The notes under the pieces: generated by a model
What the model was told of the DNA's origin: nothing
What the model saw: the letters and a program-made list of their open reading frames with translations, nothing else
Databases searched by the model: none
Translations under genes and position numbers: made by a program
From: a virus
Virus record (IMG/VR): IMGVR_UViG_3300037560_000207
Location: 62,001 to 126,000 of that record
DNA length: 64,000 nt
Direction: 5' to 3' (one strand)
In this document: positions 14,622 to 22,402 of the stretch, in pieces
Numbering within the stretch: position 1 is the first letter of the stretch
Layout: every line of letters begins with the position of its first letter

Positions 14622-14837
14622 ATGATAATCTATCAAATGGAAGCAACAGGCCCGCTCTACCTACTCAACGGTGAACATTCCATAATGTCAAGGAAAGTCT
14701 ATACAACAATGCCTAACGCAATAGAAATCCAAGAATTCAAGCAAAAATGCGGTCCAGAAGGAGGAGGAGTTCGTGATCTTGATCCGACGAAAATAACAAT
14801 TAAGATTGTCAAACTTGATCTTATTGACAACTCTTAA
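14622..14837 (+). CDS. Hypothetical protein
   Basis: A 71-residue protein, MIIYQMEATGPLYLLNGEHSIMS..., with AGGAAGAAACG before ATG. Beta-rich ends with a Gly-rich turn (GPEGGGVRDLD). Not recognised. Confidence 0.55.
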   Translation: MIIYQMEATGPLYLLNGEHSIMSRKVYTTMPNAIEIQEFKQKCGPEGGGVRDLDPTKITIKIVKLDLIDNS

Positions 14838-14900
14838 GCACTGCAAAATAATCGTGTAGCCCAAACCAATTCGGTCTGTGTAAAATAAGAGGATAAAGTA

Positions 14901-15206
14901 ATGAATACGGTAGAATTAAAAAATGGAACAACACATTTAGCTTCGTTTGTGTCTTCTATTAGGTCTGCGATACAACATTTGTTTTACGACGAGCCAATAG
15001 CGTTCAATGAACTTGTCCAATTATGCCGCAGTCCAGCCCATCCAATTTGGAAATCAAGCACTCGGGTACTTATTGAATATTCTCTCCTTACCAAAACAAC
15101 GACAGGATTTATAGTCCATGACGGCATTCGTGATATCGTCCTCTCAGCCACAGAAGGAAACGGACCAAATCTAAAACTGGTGAGCCCAGTTAGGAAGGGA
15201 ATTTAA
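14901..15206 (+). CDS. Hypothetical protein, possible winged-helix
   Basis: A 101-residue protein. Residues about 14-65 read as helix-helix-strand (SSIRSAIQHLFYDEPIAFNELVQLC... RVLIEYSLL), followed by TTTGFIVHDGIRDIVLSA, a possible wing. A regulatory DNA-binding role is only a guess. Confidence 0.5.
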   Translation: MNTVELKNGTTHLASFVSSIRSAIQHLFYDEPIAFNELVQLCRSPAHPIWKSSTRVLIEYSLLTKTTTGFIVHDGIRDIVLSATEGNGPNLKLVSPVRKGI

Positions 15207-15257
15207 ATGTATCTATGTACATTTTATTGCTCACATCTTTCTCTACAGTAGTTTTAG

Positions 15258-15416
15258 ATGACCTATGAAAAACGAAGATGTAGTAAGTGTAAATGCACCA
15301 CATTCTTTGGACGACACTACATACGCGATCTTGGCTGGCGATGGGTATGTGTCGAATGTGGTCATCGAATTAAACGTGCAGCCAAGTGGGGAATTAGAAA
15401 TGAGTGTAGAAATTGA
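15258..15416 (+). CDS. Small zinc-ribbon protein
   Basis: A 52-residue protein, MTYEKRRCSKCKCTTFF... RWVCVECGHRIKRAA, with CxxC at residues 8-11 and CVECG further on: a standard zinc ribbon with a basic tail. It overlaps the N-terminal part of a longer frame in another register, which is less plausible there because the following gene has its own ATG at 15400. Probable nucleic-acid-binding protein. Confidence 0.55.
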   Translation: MTYEKRRCSKCKCTTFFGRHYIRDLGWRWVCVECGHRIKRAAKWGIRNECRN

Positions 15417-15672
15417 CCTGGCAAAACAGTTAGTTCAACAAATTGGATTTGCAAGATCATCGTTAGCTAACCGATGTACTGCTCTAGCAGAAAATATGCG
15501 CTTACTTGCAAGAAAATTAGACGGAGACATGCCTAATGATAGTCTTTGTATCAATGATCTGGGAGAAATTCAGTCACAGGGAACAATCATTGATGCTGAA
15601 TGTGGGCGGCTGGCAACCAGAATCGATATGTTACAGCTTCTTAAGCAAAACTTAGAAGGAGTCACTGAGTGA
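15400..15672 (+). CDS. Hypothetical coiled-coil protein
   Basis: A 90-residue helical protein from ATG 15400, with GGGGAATT 10 nt upstream. The frame is open to 15265, but that extension lies over the zinc-ribbon gene. Sequence MSVEIDLAKQLVQQIGFARSS then long amphipathic helices. Unknown function. Confidence 0.55.
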   Translation: MSVEIDLAKQLVQQIGFARSSLANRCTALAENMRLLARKLDGDMPNDSLCINDLGEIQSQGTIIDAECGRLATRIDMLQLLKQNLEGVTE

Positions 15673-15673
15673 G

Positions 15674-16054
15674 ATGTTCACAACCATATGGTCTACCACC
15701 GAAGCTATAGAATTTTTAAACAAAAACGCTTTCCGACTAGATCAATGCCCAATTTGTAAAAGAAATAGTGGTTATAAAAAAGAAGCTATTGGTACATATG
15801 GAATGGTCGATGAACTTACGTTGTACCGATATACTCTCCTTGATGGTAGTACGGCAGACGAATTTGTGCAAGATGAAATATGGGATTCAGGACCAATGAT
15901 TTGGCTTGGTCTGAGATGGAAAGACTCCGAGTTCAGATGGGCTGACAAAGAAATCGAGGACAATGACAATGAATTACCGGATTATGGACTGAGTGAAGAA
16001 GGGAATTATTACACTGAGCAAGAAGATTTACGAAGAAGGAACGAAAATAAATGA
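15674..16054 (+). CDS. Hypothetical acidic protein
   Basis: A 126-residue protein with an early FRLDQCPICKRNSGY knuckle and a very acidic C-terminal third. Start in the TGAG-ATG context right after the preceding stop. Overlaps the next gene by 4 nt. Not recognised. Confidence 0.6.
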   Translation: MFTTIWSTTEAIEFLNKNAFRLDQCPICKRNSGYKKEAIGTYGMVDELTLYRYTLLDGSTADEFVQDEIWDSGPMIWLGLRWKDSEFRWADKEIEDNDNELPDYGLSEEGNYYTEQEDLRRRNENK

Positions 16055-16260
16055 TAATCAAAAACTTGAACCGGCCCAGTCTAAAACACAAGTTGTTCGC
16101 GGTATATCACCACCATGAGTATGGATCGACTCAGTGGTTGTTGTGGTCGAAATTCTTGCCAACGGAAGGACAAATCATCGAAGCGCTTGGTATTGACTTT
16201 GAACCTGAGAAGGATGAGTTTATCGATATTGAAGAAATAGTAAGAATTCACACGTTGTAA
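16051..16260 (+). CDS. Hypothetical protein
   Basis: A 69-residue protein with FAVYHHHEYGSTQWLLWSKFLP, then an acidic strand-rich end (EIVRIHTL). ATGA overlap with the preceding gene. Unknown function. Confidence 0.6.
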   Translation: MIIKNLNRPSLKHKLFAVYHHHEYGSTQWLLWSKFLPTEGQIIEALGIDFEPEKDEFIDIEEIVRIHTL

Positions 16261-16275
16261 ATGGAGGAATAACCC

Positions 16276-16590
16276 ATGAAAATTAAACTAACCAAAAGAT
16301 GGAAACGAAGACCACACTCTGAATCATCTGATGCAATGTGTGGATATATCCATTTAAAATGTGATTTCCGTATAGTAGGAAATAAAAATCAGGGAGTTAA
16401 TTTAACTAAAAAAGATTTACAATGGGCTGGTTCGGCATCACTAGTACAACACACACGATTTGGACCTATCCAAAAGTCGATAAAGGCGGCTCAGCAAGAC
16501 GCACAAAGATTAGCAGTGGAATTACTACAAGATATCCGGGATGGAACAAAGATACTCATGGATTACTATGAGATGGGGGAGGATGATTAA
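16276..16590 (+). CDS. Hypothetical protein
   Basis: A 104-residue protein with ATGGAGGAATAACCC before ATG. Basic N-terminal half and a helical C-terminal half (SIKAAQQDAQRLAVELLQDI). One-base overlap with the next start. Unknown function. Confidence 0.6.
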   Translation: MKIKLTKRWKRRPHSESSDAMCGYIHLKCDFRIVGNKNQGVNLTKKDLQWAGSASLVQHTRFGPIQKSIKAAQQDAQRLAVELLQDIRDGTKILMDYYEMGEDD

Positions 16591-17057
16591 TGTCAGTTAA
16601 AATGGATTATGAACAAGCAGCAGAAGAATTACACGCACTTATAAGAGAATGCGACGCAGACACTTTAGCTGCTATATATGAGCAATCATTTGGTGCAGTT
16701 GAAAGCTGTGAACAATCGTGTGAAGGTGATTATTTTATAGCAACATACCACGAAGGGCTAGAACCGAAACCATTCGAACTCAGTGATTTCGAATTCAGAA
16801 AATTATTTTGGTCTCCATTCGAGCAGTACAAACACCTAATTGGGTGTGAATTCAAACCGGTTTCTGTTGAAACATTAGACCAAGGAGACGGACCATTTCC
16901 GTTATTCAAAATCAAATTTACATATGGTGAAGAAATAATAGATGCCTGGGAAGAAGAAGTAGTCACCCCATCATCTATCTTTGTTAATGACGAGCACCCA
17001 CCAAAAGACGAAGAACTACCAAAAAGAGGATACTGGTATGATTACTTGGGCAGATAA
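16590..17057 (+). CDS. Hypothetical acidic protein
   Basis: A 155-residue, strongly acidic protein. Helical N-terminus (YEQAAEELHALIRECDADTLAAIYEQ), then a strand-rich domain and a C-terminus ending RGYWYDYLGR. Overlaps the next gene by 20 nt. Not recognised. Confidence 0.6.
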   Translation: MSVKMDYEQAAEELHALIRECDADTLAAIYEQSFGAVESCEQSCEGDYFIATYHEGLEPKPFELSDFEFRKLFWSPFEQYKHLIGCEFKPVSVETLDQGDGPFPLFKIKFTYGEEIIDAWEEEVVTPSSIFVNDEHPPKDEELPKRGYWYDYLGR

Positions 17058-17286
17058 AGTTGCTTTTGTTGGTTTGACGGTAAAAGCTGTACCATCTTCT
17101 ATCTCGAAAGGTATTGGTTACCCTTATAGGGTCAAGTTGTGCTATAATCCCGGTCTCTGTTCATTCGGAGATGGACACACCATAGACGAAGCAATTAAAG
17201 ATGCGGCAATATCTATGCCAATTGATTGGACATCCGTAGAACGAAAAATTACTGAACTAGAATGGCAACGGATGTCTCATGTATAA
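17038..17286 (+). CDS. Hypothetical protein
   Basis: An 82-residue protein from ATG 17038 (AAAAAGAGGATACT upstream). Contains SFGDGHTIDEAIKDAAISM, reminiscent of HicB-like proteins (strand, then DxxEAxxxA helix), though without the rest of the family signature. A terminator-like hairpin follows its stop. Confidence 0.55.
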   Translation: MITWADKVAFVGLTVKAVPSSISKGIGYPYRVKLCYNPGLCSFGDGHTIDEAIKDAAISMPIDWTSVERKITELEWQRMSHV

Positions 17287-17299
17287 AAGTGAACAAGAG

Positions 17300-17318
17300 G
17301 GTGGATGTTCCACCTTTT
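17300..17318 (+). terminator. Rho-independent terminator
   Basis: GGTGGA-TGT-TCCACC is a perfect 6-bp stem with a 3-nt loop followed by TTTT, 14 nt after the stop at 17286. A second hairpin (GGGGTA-AATA-TACCCC, 17350-17365) follows. They separate this gene from the beta-grasp gene and argue for the latter starting at 17385. Confidence 0.5.
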
Positions 17319-17384
17319 AATCAGATGTGGTGTGTAGCCACTTTACAAAGGGGTAAATATACCCCAATTTTATTGGAGTTTGTA

Positions 17385-17618
17385 ATGAATGAAGTAACGC
17401 TAGTTTCGAATGATGGTTGTGGCCTTCCTATTAGGATTCCGGTTACTGAAGGGACAACGCTGGAGAAGTTTCTGGAAGTCCATTTCGATGGTGACCCGAA
17501 TGAGTTCACAATTCGAGTAAGGGCAAATGGGACTACAGTAGAATGTCATCGGGATTATGTTTTGTGCGATGGAGATCGCGTTAGCCTCGCGCCAAACAAA
17601 ATCGAGGGGGCCGTGTAA
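17385..17618 (+). CDS. Ubiquitin-like (ThiS/MoaD-type beta-grasp) protein
   Basis: A 77-residue protein; TTGGAG lies 9 nt before ATG 17385. The pattern strand-strand-TTLEKFL helix-FTIRVRANGTTVE-YVLCDGDRVSLAP is that of the ThiS/MoaD branch of beta-grasp proteins (helix after the first hairpin, then DGDRV before the last strand). The C-terminus reads KIEGAV, not the double glycine of processed ubiquitin-like proteins, so any conjugation would need trimming or a different tail. It lies upstream of E2-like, JAMM and E1-like genes, which suggests it is the modifier of that cassette. Fold assignment is by pattern only. Confidence 0.55.
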   Translation: MNEVTLVSNDGCGLPIRIPVTEGTTLEKFLEVHFDGDPNEFTIRVRANGTTVECHRDYVLCDGDRVSLAPNKIEGAV

Positions 17619-17711
17619 CTTCGGTTATGGGTTAGCCGTGGATGTATCTTGGTGGTAATATAATGCTATCATCAAAATGCTTCACAACCTTCTCTAATAG
17701 GTAACACTGCA

Positions 17712-17936
17712 ATGAAGTACGAGGTTGATGTCAAAGAAGTTTGGACGCGAACATTCACAATTGAGTCTGATGTTCCACTAACAATCCAAGAACTTCGAGA
17801 AAAAGCTAATGAGCTACTCGAAGAGGGTGAGGAAGAAGAGGTTCTTGATTATTCTAGTACTTGTGAGCCCGAGGAGTGGCCTGCAAGAATTGTTGAGATT
17901 GTAGATGATAGAAGAGTTGTCTCTTCTATGAATTAA
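17712..17936 (+). CDS. Hypothetical acidic protein
   Basis: A 74-residue protein, MKYEVDVKEVWTRTFTIESD..., with a Glu-rich centre (ELLEEGEEEEVLDYS). It resembles small phage proteins with a strand-helix-strand fold. A TATAAT at 17659-17664 (GGTGGTAATATAATGC) upstream may be a promoter, without a clear -35. Confidence 0.6.
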   Translation: MKYEVDVKEVWTRTFTIESDVPLTIQELREKANELLEEGEEEEVLDYSSTCEPEEWPARIVEIVDDRRVVSSMN

Positions 17937-17952
17937 TTTAAAGGAGAAAGTG

Positions 17953-18204
17953 ATGAAGAAGGGTCCAGGAACGAACGAAGATCAGGTAAAGGCTCTCCAA
18001 ACAAAGGTTGGAGATGCTGGTGTAAAGAAAGCTGATGTAATCATTAGTCAATACACCCCGGAAGTAATTGCTCTTGCGTACAAGAGGGTACGTATCAACG
18101 CTGCTAAGAATAAACTTCCGAAGAATGTTACCAAAATGCTTGGTAAACTTTCGGATACGGACGCAGCAATTGTCCGTAATAAGCTGACGCAAGTTAAAGC
18201 GTAA
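17953..18204 (+). CDS. Basic helical hypothetical protein
   Basis: An 83-residue Lys-rich helical protein with AAAGGAGAAAGTG before ATG 17953. It has regular helices (EDQVKALQTKVGDAGVKKADV) and a terminator directly after it, so it may be expressed strongly. A DNA-binding or inhibitor role is possible; not recognised. Confidence 0.6.
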   Translation: MKKGPGTNEDQVKALQTKVGDAGVKKADVIISQYTPEVIALAYKRVRINAAKNKLPKNVTKMLGKLSDTDAAIVRNKLTQVKA

Positions 18205-18218
18205 GTAAGATTGAGGAT

Positions 18219-18248
18219 TGGGGGCAGACCGCCCCCATTCCTTTTTTT
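18219..18248 (+). terminator. Strong Rho-independent terminator
   Basis: TGGGGGC-AGACC-GCCCCCA is a perfect 7-bp G+C-rich stem with a 5-nt loop, followed by TTCCTTTTTTT. It is the clearest terminator in the window and closes the operon ending at 18204. Confidence 0.9.
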
Positions 18249-18336
18249 GTAGTGGAATGAATCTATGAATAGAATTACTTTGCAACCAATGGCATGTATT
18301 GGATGAGATCAAACATTTGTTCTAAGGAAATTAACT

Positions 18337-19614
18337 ATGAAAAAAGAGCGGCATCCATTAATAAATGAAAACAAAAAACTAATCCGCCGTGCTGCATTCA
18401 AATACTATAATTGGATGATGACAGAGTCGAAACATTCTGCCACCCTCTATGGGGATACAGTCCTGAGCCCCCTACGCGGGACCCCTGAAAATTTAGCCGA
18501 GATGAAAAAATGGATCACACGATTTTTAAATGGAATCAGTCCACGTATCCAAGTTGACCCGTGGGATGGAACAGAATGCATTGGCATCTCCAATCCAGAT
18601 GTATATAAAACCATTGCCACAGGTATGATTCCAAACTTGGGAAATGATATCATCGAAGACATTAATATAGCAATAGCCAGGCTCAAAATAACAGTAGAAA
18701 AAACAACAATCACGCCCTTTTCTTTAAAAGAAGCAATAGAAGAAATCATAATCATCACCAAAGCGTGGGAGAAGGTTAGTTTCCGAGATGACATATTATC
18801 AGTACTCGTGACTGGTGTCAGTCTAGAGGACGAAAATGAAACGGTGTCTCTGGGTGACTTTTGGGTGCATTTAGACCTCACCCATCCTTTAGGCTCACCA
18901 AATGTTGAATCGGTTGACAAAATCGAGTCTGAAAATGGATTCTATCATCCTCACGTATCTGGAGACGATGAACTCTGTGGTGGCGACGGCGATTTGCTAA
19001 TGAATGAAGCTCTCTGTCAAGGAAGATTAGAAGATTATTTCAGAATTGCCGAAGCAGTCCTTCGAACCTATAACAGCAATTCCCCACATGAAAATCTTTG
19101 TGAATGGTCTAATCCTAGCCACGAAGGAGACAACTATTGCGATAGGTGTGAAAAGTGGCGAGACGGAGACAGTACTTATTATTGTGAGGGGTGTGATAGA
19201 ACATACTGTGAAAATTGTGACCTGGGTGGTGGCTGTGTGTGCAATGAATGTGGTGAATGGCGATGTGGTGAATGTAGCTCCTCTTGTAAAGCCTGTAGAG
19301 AGACATCATGTTATGGATGCAATGAGAATCACTGCATCTATTGTCTAGATTCATGTATATCTTGTAATAATCATTGTTGCGAGTCATGCACACAATCCTG
19401 TACTAATTGCGGAGATGTAACCTGTAATGATTGTATGGAAACATGTGAATCCTGCGAAGATAATTGCTGTTCCGAATGCATTGATAAAAATTGTAGCGAA
19501 TGTAACAAGAACATCTGCAAAGAATGCCAGATGACTTGCGATCACTGTGGAATAGCTATGTGTGTTTCTTGTCTAGACGAACACAAGTGTCTGTTAGCTG
19601 AAATTCCTAACTAG
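18337..19614 (+). CDS. E2-like (UBC-fold) domain fused to a C-terminal Cys-rich RING-like array
   Basis: A 425-residue protein. Residues about 130-255 read like a ubiquitin-conjugating fold: a helix (SLKEAIEEIIIITKAW), strands ending DFWVHLDLTHP, then GFYHPHVSGDDELCGGDG, where HPHV (204-207) and Leu-Cys (Cys214) match the HPN...C active-site region of E2 enzymes. A helix (DYFRIAEAVLRTYNSNSP) follows, as in E2s. Residues about 255-420 hold more than 25 cysteines as repeated CxxC pairs (CDRCEKW, CEGCDRTYCENC, CNECGEWRCGEC and so on) plus His residues, like tandem RING/treble-clef zinc modules. An E2 with a built-in E3-like region is a plausible reading. Neighbours are a beta-grasp protein, a JAMM protease and an E1. 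All of this is motif-based inference. Confidence 0.6.
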   Translation: MKKERHPLINENKKLIRRAAFKYYNWMMTESKHSATLYGDTVLSPLRGTPENLAEMKKWITRFLNGISPRIQVDPWDGTECIGISNPDVYKTIATGMIPNLGNDIIEDINIAIARLKITVEKTTITPFSLKEAIEEIIIITKAWEKVSFRDDILSVLVTGVSLEDENETVSLGDFWVHLDLTHPLGSPNVESVDKIESENGFYHPHVSGDDELCGGDGDLLMNEALCQGRLEDYFRIAEAVLRTYNSNSPHENLCEWSNPSHEGDNYCDRCEKWRDGDSTYYCEGCDRTYCENCDLGGGCVCNECGEWRCGECSSSCKACRETSCYGCNENHCIYCLDSCISCNNHCCESCTQSCTNCGDVTCNDCMETCESCEDNCCSECIDKNCSECNKNICKECQMTCDHCGIAMCVSCLDEHKCLLAEIPN

Positions 19615-20333
19615 AGTGAACGATAATCGTGGATTTGTTTGATTAGGGATAGAAATTCGTCGGGCATCTGATTTTGTTTCATACGATTGACAGCTTCAGT
19701 AACCCATTCGATATTGTCTATATCGCCTGCAAGTTCTGGAAATCTAGAGCGTGGCATGATATGGTCAACCCAAGCATTATCCCCTAATATAAGGTTGTCA
19801 CCAGTGTAGGAGCACTTATAGTTTTGGCCCTCTAATTTCGCTAATAAAGCATCAGCATATTTTCTAGACCCTAGATTGGATTGGGAAATATGCTTAAGAT
19901 AACACGATTGACATGTGATATGTAGGTTACCACACCTGGTTACTCCAGGTAATTGCGAGAATCGACCACAACGAACACACAAATCCAGTTTATTAAGTCG
20001 ATCAATACGATTTTGATGGAGATTTCTTAACCTTAACCAACATCTATTACACATCTTTCGACCATCCTCTGATGGATTTTTTCCGCAATAAATACATTTA
20101 CCATCATCTAATCTCTTTGAGCGAACTTTACGATCCTTATCTCGAACCCTGATCTTACACTTAGAACAATGCTTGCTGCCCTCAATAGGTTGATCCCCAC
20201 AGCGAGGACATAAACCTTTAGTAAGCCGTTCTTGATATTGTTTTTTTTGTCTAGCTGTCTCTTTGTCTACGCAGACTTTGCATTTTTTTGCTGGTCGTTC
20301 GTGTGGTTGCCCACAAGCACTACATTTTTTCAT
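19611..20333 (-). CDS. HNH endonuclease with multiple zinc ribbons
   Basis: A 240-residue protein on the minus strand. The first 140 residues contain about ten CxxC knuckles (CSACG, CKVC, CPRCG, CSKC, CIYCG, CNRC, CVRCG, CQSC). The C-terminal domain reads YKCSYTG...AWVDHIMPRSRF... DIDNIEWVTEAVNRMK, an HNH nuclease core. Its stop shares the CTAG at 19611-19614 with the E2-like gene. It has its own divergent promoter (20370-20378). It is a free-standing mobile nuclease inserted between the two halves of the ubiquitin-like cassette. Confidence 0.75.
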   Translation of the reverse strand: MKKCSACGQPHERPAKKCKVCVDKETARQKKQYQERLTKGLCPRCGDQPIEGSKHCSKCKIRVRDKDRKVRSKRLDDGKCIYCGKNPSEDGRKMCNRCWLRLRNLHQNRIDRLNKLDLCVRCGRFSQLPGVTRCGNLHITCQSCYLKHISQSNLGSRKYADALLAKLEGQNYKCSYTGDNLILGDNAWVDHIMPRSRFPELAGDIDNIEWVTEAVNRMKQNQMPDEFLSLIKQIHDYRSL

Positions 20334-20349
20334 TATTTGTCTCCTGGGT

Positions 20350-20378
20350 TAATATATTTCTCTAATATATTATACACC
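20350..20378 (-). promoter_or_regulatory. Minus-strand promoter with AT-rich palindrome
   Basis: On the minus strand, CTTTGGTGTATAATAT gives a TATAAT box 40 nt before the endonuclease start, and TAATATAT...ATATATTA (20350-20373) is an inverted repeat overlapping it. GGTGTATAA matches three other intergenic sites. The palindrome could be an operator also affecting the + strand JAMM gene. Confidence 0.5.
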
Positions 20379-20398
20379 AAAGAGACCAAACAAAGGGA

Positions 20399-21337
20399 AT
20401 GAAAATGGAAAAAACGGAAGAATTTTTGAAACCAAAAATGACATTCGGTGATACTTTAAGATTTACAGCCTATGCTTATGCCAAACTTTTATACATTAGA
20501 GATTGTGGGAACACAGAAGTTGCTGGATATGGTGTTACCGCAACCGAAGACCCGTTGTTAGTCACAGATTTCGTTCTTACAAAGCAAGAATGCACCGGAG
20601 TTACATTCGATTTAGACCTAGAAGACGGAGCGGAATATATGGAACGAATGATGGATGCTGGATTAATGCCCTGGATGTATGCTAATCTTCTCATTCATTC
20701 CCACCCCGGCAATTCACCCAACCCAAGCAGCACCGATGAGATCAATTTCCAAAAAGCATTCTCTCATCCAGATTGGGCAATTATGCTAATCATAGCCAAA
20801 GACGACTCTATGTATTGTCGTCTAAAGCTTAATACAGGCCCTGGCGTCGAAAAATTATTGAATGTCCAGGTTGATTTTAGTCAAGATTTCCAGGCTTCCG
20901 ATCGCAAAACATGGAAAATAGAATATGACTCCAAAGTCACCAAACAGATAATCCAGATAAAGGGAACAGCAGGTGTCTTTCCAAAACCAGACGATCCACT
21001 CTGGTGGAATAGAGATGATGAAAAGTGGGTCGGATTCCACCACGTACAACAATCAGAGACTGACCTTGAGGATTTAGAGTGTTACTGGAGCGCTGATGGT
21101 GATGTCCAATATTGGGATGATTACGATGATACGTGGTATACATATGAGCCCAATGCTCAAAAATGGTATATAGAAGACCCAAAGGACAATAATGGGAAAA
21201 TGATGGAAATAAAAACACCTAAAAAGCCATGGACAAATAAAGTTGTAGCATGGGCTATAAAATATGCCAATGAACGTGATTCTATATTAAATGATCAATG
21301 CCCAGAAGAAGAAGTAGAAGTAAAGGAATTAATATGA
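20399..21337 (+). CDS. JAMM/JAB-domain metalloprotease
   Basis: A 312-residue protein. The JAMM zinc site is complete: Glu40 in TEVAGYG, then HSHPGNSPNPSSTD with His100, His102, Ser110 and Asp113. This family cleaves ubiquitin-like proteins from their C-terminal tails or conjugates. Residues 195-285 form a Trp/Asp/Tyr-rich second region (CYWSADGDVQYWDDYDDTWY), perhaps a binding domain. It overlaps the E1-like gene by 4 nt, so the two are co-translated. Role in processing or removing the 17385 beta-grasp protein is inferred. Confidence 0.8.
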   Translation: MKMEKTEEFLKPKMTFGDTLRFTAYAYAKLLYIRDCGNTEVAGYGVTATEDPLLVTDFVLTKQECTGVTFDLDLEDGAEYMERMMDAGLMPWMYANLLIHSHPGNSPNPSSTDEINFQKAFSHPDWAIMLIIAKDDSMYCRLKLNTGPGVEKLLNVQVDFSQDFQASDRKTWKIEYDSKVTKQIIQIKGTAGVFPKPDDPLWWNRDDEKWVGFHHVQQSETDLEDLECYWSADGDVQYWDDYDDTWYTYEPNAQKWYIEDPKDNNGKMMEIKTPKKPWTNKVVAWAIKYANERDSILNDQCPEEEVEVKELI

Positions 21338-21990
21338 TAAATATCGCGGATCGAAACATCAGACAACAAGAACTTGTTCCCCCAGAAAAACTCGCTACAA
21401 CGCGAGCAACAGTTGTGGGGGTAGGAGCTATCGGTCGCCAGGTGGCTCTTCAATTAGCGGCAATTGGCGTACCCCAAATTCAATTGATAGATCACGATAC
21501 GGTCAAAGTAGAGAACCTGGCAGCACAAAGCTTCTACGAAAATGATCTAGATATTTCCAAAGTCTATGCAGTAGCCGATATTTGTCGAGCAATTAACTCA
21601 GAAATCCAAGTAGTCACTGCAAATCGTAAATTTCAATCAATCCAGTTTAGTGGCGGTGTATGTTTTTGCTGCGTGGACGGGATAGAAACTCGACGCAGAA
21701 TCTTTAATGCAGTCAATCAACGTGCTAGTCTGTTTCTGGACGCCAGAATGGCGGCTGAATACCTTCGAATACTTACCGTATGGGATGATATATCTAAGCA
21801 ATATTTTCCAACAACGCTATTTCCCTCTTCAGAAGCATACAGAGGCTCTTGCACCGCAAAATCTACGATCTATTGCGCAAACATCGCAGCGGGAATGATG
21901 GTAGCACAATTTGCTAAGTGGCTACGCGGATGTGATCTTGATAAAGATATTGATATGAATCTTCTAACGAATGAAATGGGAGTGAAGTGA
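21334..21990 (+). CDS. ThiF/E1-like adenylyltransferase
   Basis: A 218-residue protein; ATG 21334 has AAAGGAATTA upstream. ATVVGVGAIGRQVALQLA is the nucleotide-binding loop (GVGAIG 29-34). LIDHDTVKVENLAAQ supplies the Asp and Asn/Gln positions of the ThiF/MoeB/E1 active site. CCVDGIETRRRI and SCTAKSTIYCANIAA follow the family order and offer candidate thioester cysteines. Length fits a stand-alone E1-like domain. It would adenylate the C-terminus of the ubiquitin-like protein. Confidence 0.8.
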   Translation: MINIADRNIRQQELVPPEKLATTRATVVGVGAIGRQVALQLAAIGVPQIQLIDHDTVKVENLAAQSFYENDLDISKVYAVADICRAINSEIQVVTANRKFQSIQFSGGVCFCCVDGIETRRRIFNAVNQRASLFLDARMAAEYLRILTVWDDISKQYFPTTLFPSSEAYRGSCTAKSTIYCANIAAGMMVAQFAKWLRGCDLDKDIDMNLLTNEMGVK

Positions 21991-22400
21991 TAGGTCCACA
22001 ATTATTAGATGTTCTTAAATTTCGAAAACGTTGCGATCCCATAAGAGATAACTCATGGAGTCTTGATTATCCAATAACACAAAACAATATTAAAATAGCA
22101 ATTGCTAACAATAATCTCCTTCCTCCTAAATCGAATGACATTGTACCATATTCCATTAATCCATTAATCCATGCTGCACGTATAGCATGGTTTATTATTC
22201 ATGGTTGGAATGACCCGATAAACATAGATGTAGGCGTACCATCATTAGGATGTTATCCAAAATGGCCACTAAAAGATGGTAATCATAGGTTCGCCGCAGC
22301 CATTATTCGGGATGACCATTTTATCCTTGCTAATATGTCTGGCGCAGTTAATGAAATCCAGAAATTTTTATGGGAAACAGTAGAAATAGGAATGAAATAG
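21987..22400 (+). CDS. ParB/sulfiredoxin-like hypothetical protein
   Basis: A 137-residue protein from GTG 21987, overlapping the E1-like gene by 4 nt. PLKDGNHRFAAAIIRDD resembles the DGxHRxxA motif of the ParB/Srx superfamily, which includes nucleotide-hydrolysing proteins. Operon position links it to the ubiquitin-like cassette, but its part is unclear. Confidence 0.5.
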   Translation: MIGPQLLDVLKFRKRCDPIRDNSWSLDYPITQNNIKIAIANNNLLPPKSNDIVPYSINPLIHAARIAWFIIHGWNDPINIDVGVPSLGCYPKWPLKDGNHRFAAAIIRDDHFILANMSGAVNEIQKFLWETVEIGMK

Positions 22401-22402
22401 AT

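Noticed and set aside
17262-17384. 41-residue N-terminal extension of the beta-grasp protein
   Set aside because: Two terminator-like hairpins lie in this stretch and a good ribosome binding site precedes ATG 17385.
17385-22400. PRTRC-type gene cluster
   Set aside because: JAB and ThiF proteins occur in PRTRC systems, but the PRTRC-specific ParB-related, C, E and F proteins are not recognisable and the Cys-rich E2-like protein does not belong there.
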